A stretch of DNA of 26,225 bases from a virus. This document shows positions 14,802 through 21,548 of the stretch, one piece after another. The translations under genes were made by a program, and so were the position numbers. The notes under the pieces were generated by a model that was given only the letters and a program-made list of their open reading frames with translations, made no database searches and had not been told where the DNA came from. Location: the IMG/VR virus record IMGVR_UViG_3300044715_000451, positions 1 through 26,225 of that record; one strand, given 5' to 3'. Numbering within the stretch: position 1 is the first letter of the stretch; each line of letters starts with the position of its first letter.

Positions 14802-14953
14802 AATTATTAGAAGAAGTAGAATTATTAGAAGAAAAGGTTAAGAATAAATCTTTTCCAATATTAGTTATTGCTCAGCTTTTTATAACAGTTGTTGCTTTAT
14901 CTGTAGTTAATGAAATTGCAGTAGATGTTTGGCGTTCTTTAAGGGGTCATTAA
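14792..14953 (+). CDS. Single-pass membrane miniprotein (53 aa)
   Basis: An acidic N-terminal heptad (E-L-L-E-E-V-E-L-L-E-E-K), a transmembrane helix at about residues 21-40 (F-P-I-L-V-I-A-Q-L-F-I-T-V-V-A-L), then a short tail. It overlaps the DUF4430 gene by 10 bases and the adenosyltransferase by one base (TAATG), so it is embedded in the cobalamin pair. The ATG follows GGAGAAG. It may be a membrane partner that couples the outside binding protein to the inside enzyme, which is inference. Confidence 0.55.
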   Translation: MAVELLEEVELLEEKVKNKSFPILVIAQLFITVVALSVVNEIAVDVWRSLRGH

Positions 14954-15450
14954 TGGTAATACTAAGTAAAATTTATACTAAAACTGGTGACGATGGGCAA
15001 ACCTCTAACGCTAATAACGAAAGGGTGTCTAAGACTAGCCCCGTAATGGAAGCAATAGGTGCTGTAGATGAGGCTAACTCTGCTATTGGAATGGCAACAG
15101 ATGAATATAATGATGTTATTGAAAGAGTTCAGAGCGACTTATTTGATCTTGGTGCAGAGCTTGCGGGGGCCCCAACAATAACAATATCTGAAAACAGAGT
15201 GACATATTTAGAAAATGTAATTGATGACTACAATGAATATCTAGAGCCTCTAAGATCTTTTGTTTTACCAACAGGTCCACTGCACAATGCAAGGACTGTT
15301 GTAAGAAGGGCAGAGCGTGAGGTTTGGAAGATAGAAAATGTAAATCCAAACATTGCTAAGTATTTAAATCGTCTATCAGACTTATTGTTTGTTATGGCTA
15401 GATATCACAATAAAGGAAAAGAAAAAATGTGGGTGCCAAACAATGAGTAG
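14953..15450 (+). CDS. pduO: PduO-type cob(I)alamin adenosyltransferase
   Basis: A 165-residue enzyme that transfers adenosyl from ATP to cob(I)alamin to make adenosylcobalamin. Motifs: T9-K-T-G-D-D-G-Q-T (ATP site), E33-A-I-G-A-V-D-E-A-N-S, Q60-S-D-L-F-D-L-G-A-E-L, F103-V-L-P-T-G, L110-H-N-A-R-T-V-V-R-R-A-E-R and Y137-L-N-R-L-S-D-L-L-F-V. A frame open upstream from 14929 is ignored because ATG 14953 sits in TAATG and gives the family N-terminus. It is about 20-25 residues shorter than typical enzymes. Part of this is a gap of about five residues between L-P-x-G and L-H-x-A-R, close to the active site. It is in one operon with the DUF4430 protein. Confidence 0.9.
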   Translation: MVILSKIYTKTGDDGQTSNANNERVSKTSPVMEAIGAVDEANSAIGMATDEYNDVIERVQSDLFDLGAELAGAPTITISENRVTYLENVIDDYNEYLEPLRSFVLPTGPLHNARTVVRRAEREVWKIENVNPNIAKYLNRLSDLLFVMARYHNKGKEKMWVPNNE

Positions 15451-16228
15451 AGAAATAGTAAAGAACCTTAAATTTAAAAAACATACTGGAAAATTCTTTG
15501 ACCCAGAACTTTTTGCAAATCTTCTCGATGAGTCTTATAGAAATACAAAACGTCCAAGCGGAGAAATGACAAAGAAATCTTTTAGCCCAAGCTCACTTGG
15601 GTATGGTCATGGCACTTGTCCAAGATATTGGTACATGGCATTTTCTGGCGCTATGTTTATAGACGACAACGACGCTGTTGCTGTTGCTAATATGGCCCAA
15701 GGAACTCAAGCACACGAGAGACTTCAAAAACTTATTTCTACTATGCCAGAGTGGAAAGCAGAAGAAGAAGAAATTGTTAATGATTATCCACCAATTAGAG
15801 GGTTTATAGATCTTATTATGGAATACGATGGCGAAACAGTAGTTGGTGAAATAAAAACAGCAAAGCAAGAAGTTTGGGACATAAGGCAGTCAGAAATGAA
15901 ACCTACAGCAAACCATTTGTTGCAATTATTAACTTATATGAAATTAAAAAAAGCAAAAGAAGGATTTTTTCTTTATGAAAACAAAAACACACAGGAGCTA
16001 ATAGTCATTCCAGTTTCCATGAATGAAAAAAATACAGCTATTATTGAAGAAACTTTTACTTGGATGTGTGAGGTTTGGGATAACTTTAAAGATGGAGATC
16101 TCCCAATGAAGCCCTCTGGCGCTACAAAATCTAAAATGCCTTGCACCTATTGCCCAGTTAAAAAAGAATGTTACGCAGGACTTACTGGAACAGTTCAAAT
16201 AGAATCTTATAAGGTACCATCTATATGA
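15443..16228 (+). CDS. Cas4/AddB-like PD-(D/E)XK exonuclease with Fe-S cluster
   Basis: A 261-residue protein starting at ATG 15443. C59 pairs with the C-terminal C234-x2-C237-x5-C243, the four-Cys iron-sulfur layout of Cas4 and AddB nucleases. The catalytic set is H91 (G-T-Q-A-H-E-R), D122 (R-G-F-I-D), E136-I-K138 and a Q-L-L-T-Y-M motif. It would degrade or resect DNA ends, feeding RecA recombination or host DNA breakdown. No CRISPR array or cas1 is nearby, so it is a stand-alone phage nuclease. It overlaps the adenosyltransferase by eight bases and the next gene by ATGA. Confidence 0.85.
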   Translation: MSREIVKNLKFKKHTGKFFDPELFANLLDESYRNTKRPSGEMTKKSFSPSSLGYGHGTCPRYWYMAFSGAMFIDDNDAVAVANMAQGTQAHERLQKLISTMPEWKAEEEEIVNDYPPIRGFIDLIMEYDGETVVGEIKTAKQEVWDIRQSEMKPTANHLLQLLTYMKLKKAKEGFFLYENKNTQELIVIPVSMNEKNTAIIEETFTWMCEVWDNFKDGDLPMKPSGATKSKMPCTYCPVKKECYAGLTGTVQIESYKVPSI

Positions 16229-16503
16229 TTTGTTTTAATAAAGAATGTGGTAAAGATTTTGAACCCAAAACACATAATCAAAAATATTGTAATGAGCAGT
16301 GTTGTCGTATTTCTACAAATAGAAAAATAATGGAAAAATATTATGAAAAAAAAGCAATTAAAAATGGAGCAACAAGAATTTGCAAATCTTGTAAAACTAA
16401 ACTAAGTAGGTACAACCAGCAATCTGTGTGTTCTTCTTGCGAAAAAAACATTAATCAACAAGCTAAAGCAGCAATATGGAGCATTCTAAATGAACTTAGC
16501 TAG
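16225..16503 (+). CDS. Double zinc-finger protein
   Basis: A 92-residue basic protein with two zinc sites: C3-x4-C8...C22-x3-C26 (C-G-K-D-F-E-P...N-Q-K-Y-C pattern, common in small phage and HNH-associated proteins) and C53-x2-C56...C69-x2-C72. No catalytic motif is visible. It lies between two nucleases and overlaps both genes, so a DNA-binding accessory role is plausible. Confidence 0.6.
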   Translation: MICFNKECGKDFEPKTHNQKYCNEQCCRISTNRKIMEKYYEKKAIKNGATRICKSCKTKLSRYNQQSVCSSCEKNINQQAKAAIWSILNELS

Positions 16504-17056
16504 TTTAGTCAAAACTAAAGCAAACAGAGTTTTAGGAATAGATGCTTCCACTAACTCAGTAGCATTTTGTTTAATGGAAAATGACGTCCCATTAAAATGG
16601 GGCAAAATAGAATTATCTGGATCAGACATATACGAAAAAATATATGATGCAAAAGTTAAAATGAAAGCAATGCTTAATGAATTAAAGTCTGATTATATAG
16701 TTGTAGAAGGCGCTATACTTGTCAGATCACCAGATGCTGTGATAAAATTATCTTATGTCTATGGTGTTGTTATTGCTGAGCTTATGTCTACTGGCGCTAA
16801 GGTTATTACTATTGGCCCATCCTCGTGGCAGGCGTACATTGGCAACAAAAATCCAACAAAGGATGAAAAATCTGCAATAAGATTAAAAAATCCAGGGTAT
16901 GCAGATTCTTGGTACAAAAATCAATTAAGGAATATGCGTAAGCAAAGAACGGTAGATTATTTTAATAGTAAGTATAATTTATCTTTAACCGATTTTGATG
17001 TCGCAGATAGTTTTGGAATTGCTCATTATTCAAATCAAGTTTTAACCAAAAGATGA
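16490..17056 (+). CDS. RuvC-like Holliday junction resolvase
   Basis: A 188-residue RNase H-fold nuclease: D18 in V-L-G-I-D-A-S-T, E73 in Y-I-V-V-E-G, and D170/D173 in F-D-V-A-D-S-F-G. The size matches RuvC (about 170). It cuts four-way junctions formed during recombination-dependent replication and could debranch concatemers before packaging. A segment of about 35 residues around N-P-T-K-D-E-K-S extends the middle compared with RuvC. It overlaps the previous gene by 14 bases and the next by ATGA. Confidence 0.8.
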   Translation: MNLASLVKTKANRVLGIDASTNSVAFCLMENDVPLKWGKIELSGSDIYEKIYDAKVKMKAMLNELKSDYIVVEGAILVRSPDAVIKLSYVYGVVIAELMSTGAKVITIGPSSWQAYIGNKNPTKDEKSAIRLKNPGYADSWYKNQLRNMRKQRTVDYFNSKYNLSLTDFDVADSFGIAHYSNQVLTKR

Positions 17057-17199
17057 AATTATACCAAAGCCATCCTTGGCTATATAGAAGATATATTGTA
17101 CAAAAAAAGACAGTTACAGAAATTGCTATTGAGTGTGCGGTTTCTCCAATGACAATACAAAGATATCTAGAACAGTTTGGACTAATTAAAAGGAGATAA
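17053..17199 (+). CDS. HTH miniprotein (48 aa)
   Basis: The whole protein is a helix-turn-helix: W-L-Y-R-R-Y-I-V, then T-V-T-E-I-A-I-E-C-A-V-S-P-M-T-I-Q-R-Y-L. It starts at ATG 17053 in ATGA and ends just before the next start. Similar HTH segments occur in phage homing-endonuclease and resolvase proteins, so it may be a DNA-targeting partner of the RuvC-like enzyme or a small regulator. Confidence 0.6.
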   Translation: MKLYQSHPWLYRRYIVQKKTVTEIAIECAVSPMTIQRYLEQFGLIKRR

Positions 17200-17200
17200 T

Positions 17201-17962
17201 ATGAGTATAGAAAAAAAGATCTGGCAGACTTACGAAACAAGTTTTGATGAATTGCCAATTTACGCTAAAGAAAGCGTAGGGACATGGACTCATCAAAATC
17301 CAGGATGGGCTTATGGCTACATGAGTGGACAAGACAGGGAAAACTTCTTTAAGGAACACTTCGACTCAAAAACATATGAGACCTATTTAAACCTGCCTTT
17401 AGGAGTAATGAAAGCTGGCTTATGGAGATTTGCTATTCTTTATATTCACGGTGGGATATATACAGATATGGACACACACTGCAAGACTCCAGTAGATACT
17501 TGGTTAAGCCCTGAATACGATATGATTTTAGATATCGAAAGAGATACCCCATGGCTAGCAACTCAAACAATTGCCGCTAAAGCTGGGCATCCGCTACTAA
17601 AAGCAGCCATAGACCTTTGTGTTGAAAGATGTTCTGAAGGAATTATTCAACATAATCATATGGTTCATTACTATACTGATGTTCAAATGTTTACAGATGC
17701 ACTATATAAAAAATTAGGCGTTGAGCCTTATCAAAAACATATCAATGAGTGGGCCCCAGAACTTATGGAAATGGATTTTCTAAAAGAAAATAAAGTAAAA
17801 ATTCTTTGTGGAGAAGAAGCCAGAAGACTATTAGATAAAGATGTAGTCCATCTTTATTGGGGAGATGACAGAGAAGCAGGATGGATTGCTTGGAAAAAAG
17901 ATCCTCTTGTAAATGAATCTTATCCTAATGGATTTAATCCTCATGAATGGGAAAAAGAATGA
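17201..17962 (+). CDS. GT32-like glycosyltransferase
   Basis: A 253-residue enzyme. K-I-W-Q-T-Y at the start, then L-W-R-F-A-I-L-Y-I-H-G-G-I-Y and the metal-binding D89-M-D91, as in OCH1/capsular GT32 enzymes with a GT-A fold. It would transfer a sugar from a nucleotide donor. The next gene encodes a sugar-nucleotide-forming enzyme, so the two probably form a glycosylation pair. The target could be a virion protein, DNA or a host glycan. The ATG follows AGGAGA. Confidence 0.8.
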   Translation: MSIEKKIWQTYETSFDELPIYAKESVGTWTHQNPGWAYGYMSGQDRENFFKEHFDSKTYETYLNLPLGVMKAGLWRFAILYIHGGIYTDMDTHCKTPVDTWLSPEYDMILDIERDTPWLATQTIAAKAGHPLLKAAIDLCVERCSEGIIQHNHMVHYYTDVQMFTDALYKKLGVEPYQKHINEWAPELMEMDFLKENKVKILCGEEARRLLDKDVVHLYWGDDREAGWIAWKKDPLVNESYPNGFNPHEWEKE

Positions 17963-18621
17963 GTGTTATAGGAGTATTGCCAGCATCTGGAAAAGCTTCT
18001 AGAATTGGTGGCATCCCTAAATTTTGTTTACCTATATCAGATGAAAGATCTCTTTTACAATGGCACGTAGAGCAAATGCTTGAAGTGTGTGATGAGGTTA
18101 GGGTATCTACAAGAGCTGAGTGGGTTCCAATTATTCAAAATATGGACATGAATATTAAACTAATTGTTCGTGAGCCTTCAACAATGTCAGATGCAGTAAA
18201 GTTTATGGTGGGCGAGTATAACGATACAGTGCTTATTGGAATGCCAGATACATATATATTAAACGCACCTGTAAATATATACAAACCTTTATTTAAAGAT
18301 AATAACGCAGACCTTGTTCTGGGAATTTGGGAATGCGGAGAAGTATTAAAAGGACGTGTCGGTCAAGTTTTAGTATCCCAAGATAAAGTAATTGGTTCAG
18401 AAGACAAGGTAGATAATTGTGATTACCCAGATATGTGGGGCACTATGCTATTTCGAAAGAATATGATAAGATACATAGATACAACATTAGATCATCCAGG
18501 AAAACAATTAAAGGAATGGATATCTCAAGGATTTAATATTAGGGCGGAAAGACCAGGTGGACAGTATATGGATATTGGAACATTAAGAGGACTTAAACAA
18601 TTATACAAGGAGATGGAATGA
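17959..18621 (+). CDS. Sugar nucleotidyltransferase
   Basis: A 220-residue NTP-transferase. The N-terminal signature is V-L-P-A-S-G-K-A-S-R-I followed by P-K-F-C-L-P-I (the usual G-x-G-T-R is changed to S-G-K-A-S-R). Metal-binding D97 is in L-I-G-M-P-D-T-Y. G-Q-Y-M-D-I-G-T near the end matches the W-x-D-x-G-T/Y-x-D-I-G-T motif. It makes an NDP-sugar for the glycosyltransferase upstream. ATG 17959 overlaps the previous stop (ATGA). ATG 17947 is an alternative that adds four residues. Confidence 0.8.
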   Translation: MSVIGVLPASGKASRIGGIPKFCLPISDERSLLQWHVEQMLEVCDEVRVSTRAEWVPIIQNMDMNIKLIVREPSTMSDAVKFMVGEYNDTVLIGMPDTYILNAPVNIYKPLFKDNNADLVLGIWECGEVLKGRVGQVLVSQDKVIGSEDKVDNCDYPDMWGTMLFRKNMIRYIDTTLDHPGKQLKEWISQGFNIRAERPGGQYMDIGTLRGLKQLYKEME

Positions 18622-18944
18622 CATTAAAACCAGTATTTGCAGATGTTAAAAATTTTCATTACGATGATTTATATCTACATGCCGTATCAGCGCCAGCTGG
18701 ACATAAAATTTTAAATGCATGCTTAGAGGCTGCTCAAATGCTTATTGAAAAAAACATATCTTATGGCAACTCAGCTTTAGATCCAATTAGAATATTTTCA
18801 ACGGCTGACTCTACAGAGCAATTAAAGGTAAGAATTGACGATAAGCTAAATAGGGTAAAAAATAACCAGGGTTTTGCAGGAGATAATGACATAGACGACC
18901 TAATTGGATACCTATTATTATATAAAATAGCAAAATCTAATTGA
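18618..18944 (+). CDS. Nucleotide-modification-associated / MazG-like small protein
   Basis: A 108-residue helical protein with K-N-I-S-Y-G-N-S-A-L-D-P-I, V-R-I-D-D-K-L-N-R-V and D-I-D-D-L-I-G-Y-L-L-L-Y. The Y-G-x-S, D-K-x-x-R and D-x-x-D-x-x-G-Y series resembles DUF1599 (nucleotide modification associated domain 1) and MazG-type phage proteins. A role in the nucleotide pool or base modification is possible. It directly follows the sugar-nucleotide gene. The assignment is moderate. Confidence 0.5.
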   Translation: MTLKPVFADVKNFHYDDLYLHAVSAPAGHKILNACLEAAQMLIEKNISYGNSALDPIRIFSTADSTEQLKVRIDDKLNRVKNNQGFAGDNDIDDLIGYLLLYKIAKSN

Positions 18945-18969
18945 CTTTTCAGTCAACTAGAATTATAAT
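18941..18969 (+). promoter_or_regulatory. Promoter for terminase, leaderless
   Basis: TTGACT (18941-18946), 17 bases, TATAAT (18964-18969). The ATG is at 18978, so the predicted start point (18975-18977) is at or just before the initiation codon. There is no ribosome-binding site. Confidence 0.65.
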
Positions 18970-18977
18970 AACTATAT

Positions 18978-19514
18978 ATGGAAATTGAATTATCTGATCA
19001 TTTTGATCGAATGAATAAGGTTGTTGCCGAACTATTAAAAGGTAACAATCCTACACAAATAGCTACCCTAACTGGATTCAAAAGGTCTGATGTAGTAGAG
19101 CTTATAGATGAATGGAAAGCTGTTGTCTATAACGATACAAGTTCAAAAGAACGTGCCAAGGAAGCAATCTCTGGGGCTGACCAACACTACTCTATGCTTA
19201 TTAAAGAAGCATGGAAAACAGTAGAGGATGCAGATCAGGCAGGACAATTAAATGTTAAGGCTAACGCACTCAAGTTAATTTCAGACATTGAGACTAAAAG
19301 AATTACAATGTTAAAAGAGGTAGGCTTACTAGATAATGCTGAGATGGCATCTCAAATTGCAGAGACAGAACATAAGCAAGACATTTTAATTAAAATATTA
19401 AAAGAGGTAACAGCCAGTTGTCCAAAATGCAAAATGGATGTTGCACGTAGACTATCTCAAATTACTGGGATTGTTGAACCAATAGAAATTATTGAGGAAG
19501 TAAGTGGATCTTAA
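18978..19514 (+). CDS. terS: Terminase small subunit
   Basis: A 178-residue, mostly helical protein directly upstream of the large terminase. An HTH lies at about residues 13-48 (N-N-P-T-Q-I-A-T-L-T-G-F-K-R-S-D-V), then long helices for oligomerisation, and a C-terminal C148-P-K-C151 knuckle. It recognises the packaging site and regulates the large subunit. It overlaps terL by 11 bases. Assignment rests on position, HTH and length. Confidence 0.75.
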   Translation: MEIELSDHFDRMNKVVAELLKGNNPTQIATLTGFKRSDVVELIDEWKAVVYNDTSSKERAKEAISGADQHYSMLIKEAWKTVEDADQAGQLNVKANALKLISDIETKRITMLKEVGLLDNAEMASQIAETEHKQDILIKILKEVTASCPKCKMDVARRLSQITGIVEPIEIIEEVSGS

Positions 19515-21303
19515 TTTTAATGACCTTATTGACATACTCGATGGAGAAGAGTTTGAAGAAAGACCAGTAGATCTAAGAGCATTTGTAACCAACCCAGAGT
19601 ATCTTGGACTTCCACCACTTTCCGAATATCAATATACCTTAATTGAAAAAAGTTCTCAGATATATAAAGAGGCAACCCTAATGAAACTTTTTGGAGAAGA
19701 AGAGGGTTCTAGAATATTTAAGCAAACGGCTAACGAAGTAATTGCTCAACTTGGTAAGGGTTCTGGTAAAGACTACTGCTCAACAATTGCAACAGCCTAT
19801 ATAGTTTATTTATTATTATGCTTAAAAGACCCAGCGGCATATTACGGAAAGCCACCAGGAGATGCAATTGATATTTTGAATATTGCTATTAACGCACAGC
19901 AAGCAAACAATGTTTTTTTTAAAGGGTTTAAAACACGAATTGAAAAGTCTCCGTGGTTTACTGGAAAGTACACAGATAAAGCTTCTGAAATGAAGTTTGA
20001 TAAATCTATTACAGTTCATTCTGGTCACTCTGAGCGTGAGGCTTGGGAAGGTTATAACGTTATTGTTGTTATCCTTGATGAGATTTCAGGATTTGCTACA
20101 GAAAATACAACTGGACACGATCAAGCAAAAACTGCAGATGCAATATATGATATGTACAGGGCTTCAGTAGATTCACGTTTCCCAGACTTTGGTAAAGTAA
20201 TATTGCTTTCTTTTCCAAGATTTAAAAATGATCCAATACAAAAATTCTATGAATCTGTCATTGCAGAAAAAGAAATTGTAATAAGAAGTCATAATTTTAA
20301 AATGGACCTAGACCTGCCAGACGGAACCGAAGGAAATGAATTTGTAATTGAATGGGAAGAAGACCATATAGTTTCTTATTCTATTCCAAAGGTGTATGCA
20401 TTGAAACGTCCAACTTGGGAAATTAATCCAACTAGAAGCATTGATGATTTTAAAGTAGCATTTTATAAAAACTCTATGGATGCACTAGGAAGATTTGCCT
20501 GCATGCCGTCAGACGCAGTAGATGCATTTTTTAAATCAAGAGAAAAAATAGAAACTGCATTTAACAATACAGCAATTGCCCTAGATCAATTTGGAAGATT
20601 TGAAAATTGGTTTGCACCAGATCCAGATAAAGAATATTTTATACACGTAGACCTTGCACAAAAGCATGACCACTGTGCAGTTTCTTTAGCGCATGTTCAA
20701 AAATGGGTAAATGTAAAAGTTACAGACACGTACTCACAACCAGCGCCAATAGTAGAAGTAGATGCTGTCAGGTTTTGGACTCCCACGCCAGACAAATCTG
20801 TGGACTTTGCAGAAGTAAGAGACTACATATTGTCTTTACAAACAAAAGGTTTTAAAATAAGACTTTGTACTTTTGATAGATGGAACTCTCACGATATGAT
20901 GCAACAATTAAAGCAATATGGAATTAATACAGAAATTTTATCTGTTGCTAAAAAACATTATGATGACATGGCAATGATAGTTTTAGAAGAAAGACTTAAG
21001 GGTCCACACATACCCTTACTTATAGATGAACTATTACAATTAAAAATTATGAGGGACAAGGTAGATCACCCAAGAAAAGGATCAAAGGATTTGGCTGACG
21101 CCGTTTGCGGCTCAGTATTTAATGCAATAAGTAAAACTAAATTTGATTTAAATCAAGAAATTAAAATACATACATATGAATCTATGAGTTTTGATGACGA
21201 CTTCTCAAAAGATAACCCAGATGTTACGGCTACCAACATGATACGGGCTCCCCGTATGCCAACTAGTTTGTCAGAGTCTTTAGAAAGGATGACAACATTA
21301 TGA
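19504..21303 (+). CDS. terL: Terminase large subunit
   Basis: A 599-residue packaging motor starting at GTG 19504. The ATPase domain has Walker A G84-K-G-S-G-K-D90 and Walker B V-I-V-V-I-L-D192-E193. The nuclease domain has D383 (H-V-D-L-A-Q-K-H-D), F-D-R-W-N-S-H-D, and a C-terminal D-L-A-D-A-V. It translocates DNA into the prohead and cuts concatemers. An internal segment of about 40 residues (Y-L-L-L-C-L-K-D-P onward) before the Walker B is within normal variation. The next gene is not a portal protein, which is unusual. Confidence 0.92.
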   Translation: MDLNFNDLIDILDGEEFEERPVDLRAFVTNPEYLGLPPLSEYQYTLIEKSSQIYKEATLMKLFGEEEGSRIFKQTANEVIAQLGKGSGKDYCSTIATAYIVYLLLCLKDPAAYYGKPPGDAIDILNIAINAQQANNVFFKGFKTRIEKSPWFTGKYTDKASEMKFDKSITVHSGHSEREAWEGYNVIVVILDEISGFATENTTGHDQAKTADAIYDMYRASVDSRFPDFGKVILLSFPRFKNDPIQKFYESVIAEKEIVIRSHNFKMDLDLPDGTEGNEFVIEWEEDHIVSYSIPKVYALKRPTWEINPTRSIDDFKVAFYKNSMDALGRFACMPSDAVDAFFKSREKIETAFNNTAIALDQFGRFENWFAPDPDKEYFIHVDLAQKHDHCAVSLAHVQKWVNVKVTDTYSQPAPIVEVDAVRFWTPTPDKSVDFAEVRDYILSLQTKGFKIRLCTFDRWNSHDMMQQLKQYGINTEILSVAKKHYDDMAMIVLEERLKGPHIPLLIDELLQLKIMRDKVDHPRKGSKDLADAVCGSVFNAISKTKFDLNQEIKIHTYESMSFDDDFSKDNPDVTATNMIRAPRMPTSLSESLERMTTL

Positions 21304-21548
21304 GTGAATATCAAGAAAAAGCAAAAGAATGCAAATGCTGTGGCAAACATGTGCCACTTCCAACAGTATTAAAAGAATACAATGGAATGGTTGTATGCCC
21401 AACTACATTTTCAAACATTGTTGAATATCAAAGAATATGGAATGCTATTGGATCTAGGCCACCTGGAAACATAAGAAAGCATTTTTCAGAGTATGTACAA
21501 CAAATAGTAGAATTGCATTTTATAGAAAACAAAAAAGATGAAAAATAA
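21300..21548 (+). CDS. Small Cys-rich protein after terminase
   Basis: An 82-residue protein with C11-x-C13-C14 and C33, likely a zinc site, followed by helices ending E-L-H-F-I-E-N. Its start is in ATGA with terL and its end overlaps the next gene by 11 bases. The pattern C-x-C-C-G-K-H-V-P-L-P...V-V-C-P looks like a conserved phage protein of unknown function. Confidence 0.55.
   Translation: MSEYQEKAKECKCCGKHVPLPTVLKEYNGMVVCPTTFSNIVEYQRIWNAIGSRPPGNIRKHFSEYVQQIVELHFIENKKDEK

Noticed and set aside
15443-16228. Cas4 gene as a sign of a CRISPR system
   Set aside because: No repeat array, cas1 or cas2 is present. Stand-alone Cas4-like nucleases are common in phages.
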